DNA from: Planctomycetota bacterium
Lineage (GTDB): Bacteria > Planctomycetota > UBA1135 > JADKAF01
Length of the DNA: 64,000 bases
Direction: 5' to 3'
Assembly (NCBI GenBank): GCA_016719295.1
Contig: JADKAF010000001.1
Coordinates: 1,550,001 to 1,614,000, forward strand
Numbering within the stretch: the stretch's first letter is position 1; each line of letters opens with the position of its first letter. Made by a program: the position numbers and the translations under genes. Positions 24,767 through 34,444 of this stretch are shown in pieces. The notes beneath the pieces were generated by a model. The model saw only the letters and a program-made list of their open reading frames with translations, was not told where the DNA came from and did no database searches.

Positions 24767-27130
24767 ATGCGACGGCGCTCCGCTCTCCTCTTGCTGCTGT
24801 CCGCGCTGGCCGCTCCTCTCGCGCGAGCCGCCGATCCGCAGCTCGAGCTCGTGCTCCCGCGCGGAGCGCCCCGCGGAAGCGAGCTCGTGATCTCGCTCTA
24901 CGGCCAGCGTCTAGGCGACGCGCTGGAGCTGCGCAGCGATCGCGCCGAGATCCTCTGCGTCGGCCTCGAGGAGGTGAAGCCGGAGCGCGTGCGCGTTCGA
25001 TTGCGCATCGCTCCCGAGGCGCCCGCGGGTGCCGCGCTGCTGCAGCTGCGCTGCGCGAGCGGCACCACGGGCTACGCGAGCTTCCACATTGGCGCGCTCG
25101 CATCCGTCGAGGAGACGGAGCCGAACGACACGCTCGCGCAAGCGCAGAAGCTCGAGCTCGACCGCTGCGTGCACGGCGTGCTGCGCGAGCGCGACGCCGA
25201 CCTCTATCGCGTCGAGCTCGCGAGCGCGGACCGCATCGCGTGCGAGCTGCAGGGCGCGCGGCTCGGCGATCGCGCGTTCGACGCGCAGCTCGAGTGGCTC
25301 GACGAGCAGGGACGCGTGCTGGCCGAGGTCGACGACGATGCGCGCGCGCGCCTCGATCCCGTGCTCGTGCGCGAGTTCACGGCGAGCGGCACCTACTTCC
25401 TGCGCGTGCGCGAGCTCACCTACGGCGGCGGCGGCAACGCGCGCTATCTCCTGCATCTCGGTCGCTTCCCGCGCCCGGCGATCGCCTTGCCGCTCGGCGC
25501 CCCGGCCGGGAGCTCGGTCGAGCTGCGCTGGCTCGGCGGCGGCCCCGAATGGAAGCAAGTCATCGCGCTGCCCGCGGGCCTGGAGGGCGAGCACCTCGTG
25601 TTCGCGCGCGACGAGCGCGGGGAAGCGCCGACGCCGCAGCGTCTCTGGATCTCGCCGCACGAGAATCGCTTCGAGGACGCCCGCGCTCAGCCGCTGGACG
25701 CCAGCTCGCTGCTCGCCTTGAACGGCGTGCTCTCCGCGCCCGGCGAAGCGGACGACTGGCCGCTGCAGTGCGCCGCGAATCAGACGCTCGTTCTCGAGCT
25801 GCGCGCGCGCGAGCTCGGCTCGCCGCTCGACGCCGTGCTCGAGATCCTCGACGAGAGCGGTACCTGGCGCGCCGGTGTCGACGACGGACGCTCGCCCGAC
25901 CCGCGCCTGCAGTTCCGCTGCCCTGCGGCGGGTGTCTTTCGCGCGCGCGTCCGCGATCTCCTCGGCCGCGGCGGCGAGACCTTCGCGTATCGCCTCGAGC
26001 TCGGCGTGGCTCCGAGCTCCCCGCGCCTAGAGCTGCCGACCTCGCGCGGGCGTCCGCTGCCGACGGCGGAGGTGCCGCGCGGCGGCCGCGGCGCGGTGGT
26101 GCTCGAGTGGCGGCAGCGTCCGCCCGGAGCGCTGGAGAGCCTTCGCGCGCTCGGGCTGCCCGAGGGTGTCGCGCTGCAGCTGCCGGCGCTCGAGCCCGCG
26201 CTCGAGTGGCTGCCGCTCGTGTTCGAAGCGCAAGCGGAGGCGCCGCTCGCGTTCGGCGCGCTGCGCTTCGAAGCGGAAGGGCGCGTCGAGAGCGAAGGCG
26301 CCGTGCCGTGGAGCGGCGCGATCGCCTTCGAGCAGCCCGTGCCCCTGCTGCGCGTCGAGAACGATCGTCCCTACGTGATCGAGACCGCGCGCGAGCTCGC
26401 CCTCGGCGTCGTGGAAGCACCGCCGTTCTCACTCGCGCTCGGCGAGGCGCCGACGCCGCTCGTCCTCGGCGGACCGCTGCGTTGGGAGGTCGCGCTCGAA
26501 CGCGCGGAGGGCTTCGATGCGCAGGTGCGAGTGGAGCTCTTGCGCACGCCCGCGGGCGTCGCCGCGCAGGCGCTGCGCTTCGAGAAGGGCGAGACGAAGA
26601 AGATGTTGCTGCTCGAAGCGCGTGGCGATGCGCCCGAGCGCCTCTGGCCGATCGTGCTGATCGCGGAGGCGAGCACGCCGACAGGCACGCGGCGCTGCGC
26701 GAGCGAGCTGCGCGCGCTGCGCGTCGTGAAGCCTTGGGCGAGCCTGGCCTTGGGTCGCGTACGCGCGGAGCCGGAGCAGACCGCGGAGCTCGAGCTCGAG
26801 CTCCGGCCCGCGCAGGATCTCCCCGCCGGAACGCTGATCGAGCTGCTCGATCTGCCGGCCGGCATCACCGTCTCCGCGCCGATCACCTGCGCGCCGAGCG
26901 GCGTGCAGAAGCTCGCCGTGCCGCTCGCGTTCGCGAAGGAAGCTCCGGTCGGGCGCCATCGCAGCTTCCGCGCGCGCCTCGCCGTGCCTTGCGAAGGCGG
27001 GTTCCTCGAGCATCGCTTCGGCGGCGGCGAGATCCGCCTCGACGCGCCGCTCCCGCCCCGAGCGGGAGACGCCCCGAACGCTCCCGCCGCAGCACCCGCT
27101 CGCGGCACCGTCGCGAAACCGAAGACCTGA
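24767..27130 (+). CDS. Secreted planctomycete protein with pre-peptidase C-terminal (PPC) domains
   Basis: 787 residues with a signal peptide ending ARAAD. GGAGG lies five bases before the ATG. Two PPC-type beta-sandwich regions are recognisable. The first follows EETEPNDTLAQAQKLELD (about residue 115), with DADLYRVEL. The second follows SPHENRFEDARAQPLD (about 295), with GEADDWPLQC and FRARVRDLLGRGGETFAYRLEL. The remainder is beta-rich without named domains and ends in an Ala/Pro-rich tail. In other planctomycetes this architecture accompanies DUF1501 and DUF1549 proteins, as here. A non-catalytic binding or scaffold role outside the cell is inferred. It starts 15 bases after DUF1501 and stops 11 bases before the next gene, consistent with one transcript. 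Confidence 0.8.
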   Translation: MRRRSALLLLLSALAAPLARAADPQLELVLPRGAPRGSELVISLYGQRLGDALELRSDRAEILCVGLEEVKPERVRVRLRIAPEAPAGAALLQLRCASGTTGYASFHIGALASVEETEPNDTLAQAQKLELDRCVHGVLRERDADLYRVELASADRIACELQGARLGDRAFDAQLEWLDEQGRVLAEVDDDARARLDPVLVREFTASGTYFLRVRELTYGGGGNARYLLHLGRFPRPAIALPLGAPAGSSVELRWLGGGPEWKQVIALPAGLEGEHLVFARDERGEAPTPQRLWISPHENRFEDARAQPLDASSLLALNGVLSAPGEADDWPLQCAANQTLVLELRARELGSPLDAVLEILDESGTWRAGVDDGRSPDPRLQFRCPAAGVFRARVRDLLGRGGETFAYRLELGVAPSSPRLELPTSRGRPLPTAEVPRGGRGAVVLEWRQRPPGALESLRALGLPEGVALQLPALEPALEWLPLVFEAQAEAPLAFGALRFEAEGRVESEGAVPWSGAIAFEQPVPLLRVENDRPYVIETARELALGVVEAPPFSLALGEAPTPLVLGGPLRWEVALERAEGFDAQVRVELLRTPAGVAAQALRFEKGETKKMLLLEARGDAPERLWPIVLIAEASTPTGTRRCASELRALRVVKPWASLALGRVRAEPEQTAELELELRPAQDLPAGTLIELLDLPAGITVSAPITCAPSGVQKLAVPLAFAKEAPVGRHRSFRARLAVPCEGGFLEHRFGGGEIRLDAPLPPRAGDAPNAPAAAPARGTVAKPKT

Positions 27131-27141
27131 GATCTCTGCGC

Positions 27142-29589
27142 GTGCGCACCTTCCTCCCCGGTCTCCTGACGGCGAGCCTCGCGGCTCTCGCGCCCTGCGT
27201 CGCGCGCGAGGCACGCGCGCAGGAACCAGCGCCCGTCGGCGCCTTCGCTCTGGAGCTACATCCTGCGGCGATCGCCTTGGAGCACGCGCGCGATGCGACG
27301 CGCCTCGTGATCTCGGCGCGCTTCGAGGACGGCACGACGCGCGACGTGACCCGCGAAGCAGAGGTCGCGGTGGAGCCGCGAGGCCTCGCTCGCGTGCGCG
27401 CCGATCGCTGGGTCGAGCCACTGCGCGACGGCGAGGCGCGCCTCGTCGCGTCGTGGGAAGGTCGCCGCGTCGAGGTGCCGCTCGCGGTGCGCAACGCCGA
27501 GCTCGATCCGCCGCTCTCGTTCGAGCGCGATGTGCTCGCAACCCTCACCAAGACCGGCTGCAACGCCGGCGGCTGCCACGGCTCGGCGGCTGGCAAGAAC
27601 GGCTTCCGCCTCTCGCTCTTCGCCTTCGATCCGCGGAAGGATCATCTGCGCCTGACGCGCGAGCTGCTCGCGCGGCGGATCGACTTCGCGCGCCCTGAGC
27701 AGAGCTTGCTGCTGGCGAAGCCGAGCGGCGGCGTACCGCATCAGGGCGGCGTGCTCTTCTCGGCGCTGAGCCCGCACTACGCGACGCTCCTGCGCTGGAT
27801 CCGCGAAGGCGCGCGCGACGACGCCCCACCCCCGCCGCCACTCACCGCGCTCGAGATCCTGCCGCGCGAGCTCGCGCTCGACGGCGCCGAGCGCGAGCAC
27901 GCGCTGCTCGTCCGCGCGGTCTACGCCGACGGCAGCGATCGCGACGTGACCTCGCTCGCCTTGCTCTCGAGCAGCAACGACGCGATCGCGCGGCTCGAGG
28001 GCGATTCGAAGGTGATCTCGGGCCAGCGCGGCTCGACCTACCTGATGGCGCGCTTCGGCACGCTGGCGACCACGGCACGCGTGCTGGTGCTGCCGTCGGG
28101 TGCACCGGCGGCCGTCGAGGCGAGCGCGAGCGAGAGCGTGATCGACCGCGAGATCCAGAGCACGCTGCAGCGCTTGCGCTGGAGGAGCGCGCCGCGCTGC
28201 AGCGACGAGACCTTCGTCCGCCGCATCCATCTCGACCTCGTGAACCTCCTGCCCACGCTCGAGGAGGTGCGCGCGTTCGTCGCCGACGCGGATCCGGAGA
28301 AGCGCGCGAAGCTGATCGATCGCCTGCTCGCGCGCGAGGAGTTCGCGCGCGTCTGGGCGACGGCCTGGGCCGACGTCTTCCGCTTGGAGTCGCGCGCGCT
28401 GGAGGAGAAGGGCGTCCATCTGGCCGTGCGCTGGCTCACGGACGCGCTCCACGCCGGGCGTCCGTTCGACGAGATCGCGCGCGAGCTGCTCACCGCGAGC
28501 GGCTCGCACTTCGAAGTGCCCGCGGCGAGCTACTGGGTCGCGGAGCAGGACGTGAAGGCGGTGGCGGAGAACACCGCGCAAGCTCTGCTCGGCATCCGTC
28601 TGCAATGCGCGCAGTGCCACAACCATCCGTTCGATCGCTGGACGATGGACGACTACTACGGCTTCGCCGCGTTCTTCGCGCAGGTGGGCCGAAAGCCCGG
28701 CTACGACCCGCGCGAGCGCGTCGTGTTCGATGCGCGCTCGGGTGGCGTGCGCCACGCCCGCGACGGACGCGACGTAGCTCCGCGCGTGCTCGGCGGAGAG
28801 GCGCCCGCCGAGGTGCAGGGCCAAGATCGCCGAGCGGTGCTCGCGGCTTGGCTCGCCTCGGCCGAGAACCCGTGGTTCGCGCGCCACGTCGCGAATCGCC
28901 TGTGGGAGCGTTTCTTCGGCCGCGGCCTGGTCGAGCCGGTCGACGACGTGCGCATCTCGAACCCGCCGTCGCATCCCGCGCTGCTGGAGGCGCTCGCGCA
29001 GCATCTGCGCGAGAACCGCTTCGACCTGCGCGCGACCGCGCGGATGATCGCGAGCTCGGAGAGCTATCAGCGCGACGTGCCGATCGATGCGGCTCCGCCC
29101 GAAGCCTTCGCGGGCGCCGCCGTCCGGCGGCTCGGCGCGGAAGCGCTCCTCGACGCCATCGATCGCGTCACCGGGGTTCCGAGCGAGCACGCCGGAGTCG
29201 GCAGCGGCGGACGCGCGCTCGACCTCCCGCTCGCCGAAGCGCGTCATCCGTTCCTGGCACTCTTCGGCCGGCCTGCGCGCAGCAGCGCCTGCACTTGCGA
29301 GCGCCGCAGCGAGCCCACGCTCGGGCAGGCGCTGCACCTCGTGAACGGCACGACGATCGCCGAGAAGATCGCCCACCCGCAGGGCCGCCTGCATCGCTCG
29401 CTCGCCGCAGGCAAGCCGCGCGAAGAGCTCCTGGAGGAGCTCTGGCTCGCGGCCTACGCGCGTCGCCCGACGCCGAGCGAGCTCGCGCGCGTCGGCGCGG
29501 AGCTCGCCGGCGCCCCGGATCCGAAGGCCGCGTGGGAAGACCTCCTCTGGGCTCTGCTCAACTCGCGCGAGTTCCTCTTCCAGCACTGA
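27142..29589 (+). CDS. DUF1549/DUF1553 protein with cytochrome-like and Ig-like (BIG2) domains
   Basis: 815 residues with a signal peptide ending in AREARAQ. Order: a BIG2-like region (about 30-115); a cytochrome-like region with GCNAGGCHGSAAGKNGFRLS (about 135-155); a second Ig-like domain (about 230-320); DUF1549 (about 330-530), including EFARVWATAWADVFR and the CAQCHNHPFDRW block (about 490-502); and DUF1553 (about 560-815), with VNRLWERFFGRGLVEPVDD-type residues (here ANRLWERF) and the usual ending LLWALLNSREFLFQH. The family is abundant in planctomycetes and commonly partners DUF1501, with unproven function. The GTG at 27142 is preferred because it begins the signal peptide; the frame stays open far upstream, but that part is out of phase with the real genes there. 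Confidence 0.87.
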   Translation: MRTFLPGLLTASLAALAPCVAREARAQEPAPVGAFALELHPAAIALEHARDATRLVISARFEDGTTRDVTREAEVAVEPRGLARVRADRWVEPLRDGEARLVASWEGRRVEVPLAVRNAELDPPLSFERDVLATLTKTGCNAGGCHGSAAGKNGFRLSLFAFDPRKDHLRLTRELLARRIDFARPEQSLLLAKPSGGVPHQGGVLFSALSPHYATLLRWIREGARDDAPPPPPLTALEILPRELALDGAEREHALLVRAVYADGSDRDVTSLALLSSSNDAIARLEGDSKVISGQRGSTYLMARFGTLATTARVLVLPSGAPAAVEASASESVIDREIQSTLQRLRWRSAPRCSDETFVRRIHLDLVNLLPTLEEVRAFVADADPEKRAKLIDRLLAREEFARVWATAWADVFRLESRALEEKGVHLAVRWLTDALHAGRPFDEIARELLTASGSHFEVPAASYWVAEQDVKAVAENTAQALLGIRLQCAQCHNHPFDRWTMDDYYGFAAFFAQVGRKPGYDPRERVVFDARSGGVRHARDGRDVAPRVLGGEAPAEVQGQDRRAVLAAWLASAENPWFARHVANRLWERFFGRGLVEPVDDVRISNPPSHPALLEALAQHLRENRFDLRATARMIASSESYQRDVPIDAAPPEAFAGAAVRRLGAEALLDAIDRVTGVPSEHAGVGSGGRALDLPLAEARHPFLALFGRPARSSACTCERRSEPTLGQALHLVNGTTIAEKIAHPQGRLHRSLAAGKPREELLEELWLAAYARRPTPSELARVGAELAGAPDPKAAWEDLLWALLNSREFLFQH

Positions 29590-29630
29590 GAGGCGGAACG
29601 ACCCTCGATGCTACGACCTCTCCGATATCT

Positions 29631-29760
29631 GCTGGCGCAGCGCCTGACGGCGCTGCAGCACGTTTCTGCTGGCGCGGCGCCTGACGGCGCCGCAGCACGT
29701 TCGCGAGAGCTTCTCGCTCACGCGTCTGCTGGCGCAGCGCCTCACGGCGCAGCAGCAGGT
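29631..29760 (+). repeat. REP-like palindromes, three copies
   Basis: Palindromes at 29637-29656 (GCAGCGCC-TGAC-GGCGCTGC, perfect), 29674-29693 (GCGGCGCC-TGAC-GGCGCCGC, perfect) and 29734-29753 (GCAGCGCC-TCAC-GGCGCAGC, one mismatch). The first two are 37 bases apart, the third 60. Each is preceded by GCTGGCG. Copies two and three are followed by related GCGAGA..TTCTC sequences, so a longer unit was duplicated. Relative to the 17.35 kb copies, paired stem positions change together. Confidence 0.75.
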
Positions 29761-29808
29761 TTGCGAGAACTTCTCTCTCACTCGCTGAGCCGCATCGGAA
29801 GACCCGTC

Positions 29809-31713
29809 ATGCTCTCGCATCCCCTCGCACTTCGCGCCTCTCGCTCGCTCAGCTTCGCCCTGCTGCTCGCGCTGGTCGGTCTCGCGCCCAGCGGCCTCGC
29901 TCAGGAAGAGGCGCCGCCGCGCGTCCCGGAGCACGAGCTCGAGCGTCTGGAGGCGCTCCTGCACGACCTGCGCGCGCTCGGCCCGACGATCTGGGAGGCG
30001 AAGCTCGCGCGCGTCGAGCGGCGCATCGCCGATCACCGCGCGCGCGCCGCGCAGCTCCGCGCGCAGATCGAGGAGCTCAGCGCCGAGCTCGCGCGCACGG
30101 AGGCGCGCGCCGGCGCAGCGGAAGGCGAGCTCACCGAGCTACGCGCGCTGGCGCAGCACGTGCATCCCGGCGAGCTGCCCGCCGTCAGCGTCCGAGCGAA
30201 GGCCACCCTCGCGAGCGATCCAGCGATCCAGGTCGCCCGCGCGGACGCGCCCGCGACCGGCGCGCCGAGCGCGGAGAGCGCAGCCCCCGCGGTGCCCCCG
30301 GCGCCGATGCCGACGCCGATGCCGGCGCCGCAGCCGGTGCCCAACTTCGCCGAGCACGTGCTGCCGATCTTCGAAGCCGCTTGCACGGTGTGCCACGACG
30401 ACGCCGACGCGAAGGGCGGACAGGATCTCTCGAGCTACGAGGCCACGCTGCGCGGCGGCTCCTCGGGCGCCACCGTGCTCGCCGGCAACGCCGACGGCTC
30501 GCGCCTCTATCGCCTGAGCGCCCATCTCGAGGAGCCCTTCATGCCCAAGGGCCGCTCGCAGCTCGGCGCGCGCGAGCTGGAGACGCTGAAGCGCTGGATC
30601 GACGGCGGCGCGCCGCGCGACGCGGCGGCTGCCGTGGCCGCCCAGAAGGCCGCCGAGGCCGCGGCGGCGAGCGAAGGAAAGCGCAAAGAGGAAGCCCCCG
30701 CCGAGATCGCGGGCGCGGAGGCGGAGCTCGCGACGGCGCTCGCGCTCGATCTCCCGTTCCACGCGCTGCGGACGGCGGAGCTGCCCGCGCCGCTCGCAGC
30801 CCTCGCGCATTCGCCGATCGAGCCGCTCCTCGCCGCCGCCGGCGTGGAGCAGATCCTGCTCGTCGATGCGCGCTCGCGCGAGATCCTGGGCGCGCTGCCG
30901 TTCCCAGGCCGCGTGACGCGCCTGCAGTTCTCCCGCGACGGCGCGCGCTTGCTCGCCGCCGGCGGCGACGCGAGCAGCGGTGGCCGCGCGCTGCTCTTCG
31001 ATGTGAAGAGCGGTGCGGTGGTCACGGCCGCGAAGCAAGGCCGCGATCAGCTCTTCGCCGCCGCGCTCTCGCCGGGGCAGAGCCTGCTCGCGCTCGGCGG
31101 GCCGACGCGGCGCGTGCAGGCGCTGCGCACCGCGGGCGGCGAGGAGCTCTACGAGCTCCGCGCGCATGGCGACTGGATTCTCGGCTGCGCGTTCTCCGCC
31201 GACGGCAACTACCTCGCCACGGGGGATCGCGGCGGCGCGGCCTTCGTCTGGCAGGCCGACACCGGGCGCGACGTCTCGAGCCTCCGTGGGCACGAGGGCG
31301 CGCTCGCGAGCCTCGCCTTCTGCGGCGAGGCCAATACCCTGGTGACGCTCGGCGAGGACGGCTTCGCCTGCGGCTGGGACGTCGAGCGCGGCACGCGCAC
31401 GTGGAGAGCGCGCGTCGGCGAGCCTCCCGGCACCGCGCTTTCACCGCTCGAGGATGGCTCCGTCCTCGCCTCCGCCGGCAAGGGGGCGCTGGTGCGCTTG
31501 GCGGCGAAGGACGGCAAGCCGCAAGGCCAGCCGTTACCCGAGCTCGGAACCTGGATCGCCTCGCTCGCCGTCTCCTCGGACGGGCGCAGCGCCTACGCCG
31601 GCACCGCGACGGGCGAGCTGGTCGTCGTCGACCTCGGCGAGCGGAAGATCCGCGCGCGCGCACCGCTCGTCCCCCTCGGGAACCCGCCGACCTCCGACGC
31701 TCCGAGGGGATAG
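29809..31713 (+). CDS. Secreted PSCyt1 cytochrome with WD40 propeller
   Basis: 634 residues. The ATG at 29809 has GGAAG seven bases upstream and starts a signal peptide ending GLAQ. A charged helical, probably coiled-coil stretch follows (about 40-110), then a Pro-rich linker. The PSCyt1-type haem module has CTVCH at 192-196 and ends KRWIDGGAP. WD40 repeats (about 330-620) show LQFSRDGARLLAAGGD, CAFSADGNYLATGDRGG and LAFCGEANTLVTLGEDG. Planctomycetes often fuse such cytochromes to WD40 propellers and encode them beside DUF1549 proteins. Role: periplasmic haem protein binding a partner, inferred. The 219-bp gap upstream contains the REP-like repeats. Confidence 0.83.
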   Translation: MLSHPLALRASRSLSFALLLALVGLAPSGLAQEEAPPRVPEHELERLEALLHDLRALGPTIWEAKLARVERRIADHRARAAQLRAQIEELSAELARTEARAGAAEGELTELRALAQHVHPGELPAVSVRAKATLASDPAIQVARADAPATGAPSAESAAPAVPPAPMPTPMPAPQPVPNFAEHVLPIFEAACTVCHDDADAKGGQDLSSYEATLRGGSSGATVLAGNADGSRLYRLSAHLEEPFMPKGRSQLGARELETLKRWIDGGAPRDAAAAVAAQKAAEAAAASEGKRKEEAPAEIAGAEAELATALALDLPFHALRTAELPAPLAALAHSPIEPLLAAAGVEQILLVDARSREILGALPFPGRVTRLQFSRDGARLLAAGGDASSGGRALLFDVKSGAVVTAAKQGRDQLFAAALSPGQSLLALGGPTRRVQALRTAGGEELYELRAHGDWILGCAFSADGNYLATGDRGGAAFVWQADTGRDVSSLRGHEGALASLAFCGEANTLVTLGEDGFACGWDVERGTRTWRARVGEPPGTALSPLEDGSVLASAGKGALVRLAAKDGKPQGQPLPELGTWIASLAVSSDGRSAYAGTATGELVVVDLGERKIRARAPLVPLGNPPTSDAPRG

Positions 31714-31739
31714 GCTTCCGCAGCTACCACGGCCGTCCC

Positions 31740-33473
31740 ATGCTCGACCTCGTGCTCCTCGTCGCCCCCGCGCTGCTCGGCTCGCCGCAAGGGCCGGCGA
31801 GCGGCGCGTTGCTGCTGAACGAGGCCGTCGTCGATGACGAGGGCAGCGACGACCGCGAGTTCGTCGAGCTCTTCAATCGCTCGGCTCAGCGCGTCGATCT
31901 CGGCGGCTGCGTGCTCGAGGTGCTGAATCGCCGCGGCCTCCGCGCGAGCTATGCCGTTCCGGCGAACACCTTCCTCGAGCCCTGCTCGCACTTCGTGCTC
32001 GGCAGCCCGAGCGTGCCGAACGTCGACCTGCCGCTCGGCACCGGCGATCTCTTCTACGACGCCCAGGCCGGCGCGTTGGTGCTGAAGGACCCGCAGGGAG
32101 TCGAGCTCGATCGTCTCGTCTATCACGCGACCTTCGGGCTCTGGACCAACGCGGGTGGCGCCGGCGAGGGCTTCTGGGGCGAGTCGACGAGCTTCAACGG
32201 ATTCGAGACCTCGATCTCGCGCTGGCGCGACGGCTGGAACGACCAGCCCGAGCGCGCGTGGGTGCTGCAGCGCGCGACACCGGGAGAGCCCAACGCGCAG
32301 GAGTGGCGCGCGGAAGGCCTCGACGACTTCACCGGAGCGCTCGGCTCCGCGCACGTCGCGTGGCAAGGCACGCGCGCACCGCTCGTGCGTGTCGATCCGC
32401 GCCAGGTCGGTCCGCTCGACTCGCTGGGTCGGCCGTGGAACCCGAGCGCCTTGCCGCGCGACAGCGCGAGCGCCGGCGGCAGCGGCGGAGCGTGCGGTGT
32501 CGTGTGGAGCCCCGCCGGCGGAGGCTCGGCGGCGCTATGGCGCTCCGATCCCGTCGCCGAGCTCGAGGCCGAAGGGCTCTTCTGGCTGCGCTCCGATGCG
32601 CTGCCGCTGGCGCAGATGGAGACCTGGAGCTTCGGCATCCAAGGCAGCACCGATGCATATGCGCGCCTCGCCGATCCGAGCGGCGCGATCGGCTTCGTGC
32701 GCAGCGGCAACACCGGCGTCGCGTGGATCCTGCAAGCGCTCGACTCCGGAGCGACGCTCTATCTCGTCGACCACGGGGACGGCGGCTGGGCACCCCTCGC
32801 GCGCAGCGCGCCGACGCTGCTCGCGACGATCCTCATCCGCCCCGGCGTGAACGACGGCTGGCAGCGCCTGCGGCTGCGCGCGAGCCAGGGCCAGCTCGAG
32901 GCCGAGCTCGGCGGCGTGCTCGGCGTGCCGGGCTCGGGCCAGGTCGTGCGCGCGGCGCTGCAGCAGCCCGCGATCGGCGGCGTCTACCTCGGCTACGATC
33001 GCCTGCTCGACGCCGCGCTCGCGCGCCCGCTCAGCGTCGACGATCTGCGCCTCACGCGCCTCGGCACGCCGCCTCTCGCGTACTTCGGCAGCGGCGTCGC
33101 GACGCCTTCCGGCGCGCCCGCGCTGCACGCGCCTTACAGTGCGGCTCCCGGCGAGGCGCGCTTCGCATTGGAGCTCAGCGGTCTCGCACCGCAGGCCGTC
33201 GCGCACTTCGCGCTCGGCGCGCGCGCTCTCTCGCCGCCTCTCGATCTCGGAGCGCTGGGCGCGACGAGCGGTTCGACGCTCGACGTCGATCCCGAGCTCG
33301 TGTGCATCGCGCTCGCCGATGCGCAGGGCCGCGCCGTGCTGGCGCTCCCGATCCGCTGCGCCCCCGAGCTCCGCGGACAGCTCGCGTACGCGCAGGGCTT
33401 CGCGCTCGATCCTCGGGGAAGTGCCGCGATCCCGCTCGCGAGCTCGCGCGCGCTGCGCATCGAGCTGCGCTGA
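31740..33473 (+). CDS. Secreted lamin-tail-domain protein
   Basis: 577 residues with a short signal peptide (MLDLVLLVAPALLGSPQ...). Residues about 22-150 match the lamin tail/LTD fold: LLLNEAVVDDEGSDDREFVE, LFNRSAQRVDLGGCVLEV and VLKDPQGVELDRLVY. LTD domains in secreted bacterial proteins are usually non-catalytic and can bind nucleic acid or surfaces. The rest is beta-rich and ends in a conserved-looking secreted-protein C-terminal region (LRGQLAYAQGFALDP) also common on planctomycete exoproteins. It lies 26 bases after the cytochrome-WD40 gene, so it is probably the last gene of that run. It converges on the universal stress protein gene 22 bases away. Confidence 0.75.
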   Translation: MLDLVLLVAPALLGSPQGPASGALLLNEAVVDDEGSDDREFVELFNRSAQRVDLGGCVLEVLNRRGLRASYAVPANTFLEPCSHFVLGSPSVPNVDLPLGTGDLFYDAQAGALVLKDPQGVELDRLVYHATFGLWTNAGGAGEGFWGESTSFNGFETSISRWRDGWNDQPERAWVLQRATPGEPNAQEWRAEGLDDFTGALGSAHVAWQGTRAPLVRVDPRQVGPLDSLGRPWNPSALPRDSASAGGSGGACGVVWSPAGGGSAALWRSDPVAELEAEGLFWLRSDALPLAQMETWSFGIQGSTDAYARLADPSGAIGFVRSGNTGVAWILQALDSGATLYLVDHGDGGWAPLARSAPTLLATILIRPGVNDGWQRLRLRASQGQLEAELGGVLGVPGSGQVVRAALQQPAIGGVYLGYDRLLDAALARPLSVDDLRLTRLGTPPLAYFGSGVATPSGAPALHAPYSAAPGEARFALELSGLAPQAVAHFALGARALSPPLDLGALGATSGSTLDVDPELVCIALADAQGRAVLALPIRCAPELRGQLAYAQGFALDPRGSAAIPLASSRALRIELR

Positions 33474-33495
33474 GAGACGGAGCGAGCCGCGGCGC

Positions 33496-34410
33496 TCAGA
33501 TGCCGAGCGCGTCGAGCAGGCCGAGGGTCTCGCCCTTCTCCTTGTGCACGTAGAGCGCGATCGGCGTGCGCTCGAGCACCCCTTCGGCGACGCTCCCGAG
33601 CGCGAGCGCCGCGAGCGGAGTGCGGCCGCGCGAGCCGATGCAGAGCAGCTCGACCGCGTGCGCACGCGCCGTCTCCGCGATCACTGCGGGAACCGGCTGC
33701 GAGCTCTGCACCACGCTGGCCTCCAGCCGCTCGCGGTCGGCCGCGGGCTCGTTGGCGCCGAACTCCTGGATGCGCTCGAGCAAGCCGCGCTCGAGCCGCG
33801 CCGCGATCTCCTCGAGCTCGATCGGCTTCGTCGCCGCTCCGCGAGGCACGCGGAAGACGTGCATCGCGGTCACGCGCCCGCTCGTGCCGCGCACGAAGCG
33901 GAGCGCCACGCGCAGCGCGCCGAGCGAGCGCTCGGAGAAATCGACGGGCACGAGGGCACGCAGCAGCTTCCCTGGCCCGGCGGCGCCGACGCAGAGCACC
34001 TCGCACGGAGCCTTTCGCACCACGCGTCGCGCCGCCATGGTCGCGCCGTCGAGGTCGTCGTCGCTCCCGAGCGAGCGCGGCAGCACGAGCAGATCGGCGG
34101 CGAGCTCTCGCGAGGCGCCCAGGATCTCCTTCCACGCTTCGCCACGCCGGAGCTCGGTCTCCACTCGGGGCGCCCAGCTCGCGCAGAGCCTGCGGCGCTC
34201 CTCCAGGTAGTCGAGCAGCTCGGCGACCGGCGGCGACTCCTCCAGGAGCTCCGGCAGGTAGGCCGCGATCTCTTCCTCCATCGCGAGGCGCTCGTCGAGA
34301 CCGAGCAGCACGAGCCGCGCGGCGCCGAGCCGCTGACAGAGAACGCGCGCCCACGCGAGCGCGGGCTCATCCGCCGCATTCATCTGCAATGCCACGAGCA
34401 CCGTCTTCAT
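33496..34410 (-). CDS. Tandem universal stress protein (UspA family)
   Basis: 304 residues with two Usp folds. The second (about 150-295) carries the ATP-binding signature G-x2-G-x9-GS as GSRGRTPLAALALGSVAE and VLVPVDFSE-type residues (ALVPVDFSERSLG). The first (about 1-145) keeps the strand order (MKTVLVALQMNAADEPAL) but ends LPRSLGSDDDLDG and has lost the nucleotide signature. It is cytosolic and probably modulates stress physiology through ATP-bound dimers. GGAGGAG lies about six bases before the ATG. It is divergent from the amidase gene and convergent with the lamin-tail gene. Confidence 0.88.
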   Translation of the reverse strand: MKTVLVALQMNAADEPALAWARVLCQRLGAARLVLLGLDERLAMEEEIAAYLPELLEESPPVAELLDYLEERRRLCASWAPRVETELRRGEAWKEILGASRELAADLLVLPRSLGSDDDLDGATMAARRVVRKAPCEVLCVGAAGPGKLLRALVPVDFSERSLGALRVALRFVRGTSGRVTAMHVFRVPRGAATKPIELEEIAARLERGLLERIQEFGANEPAADRERLEASVVQSSQPVPAVIAETARAHAVELLCIGSRGRTPLAALALGSVAEGVLERTPIALYVHKEKGETLGLLDALGI

Positions 34411-34444
34411 CGCCGCTCCTCCACTTCGTCCTTGGGGACGCGGA

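Noticed and set aside
22585..27141. Very long open frame continuous with the DUF1549 gene
   Set aside because: It is out of phase with the glycosylase, DUF1501 and PPC genes it covers, and its translation is Arg/Ala-rich low-complexity sequence. Long stop-free frames are expected at this GC content.
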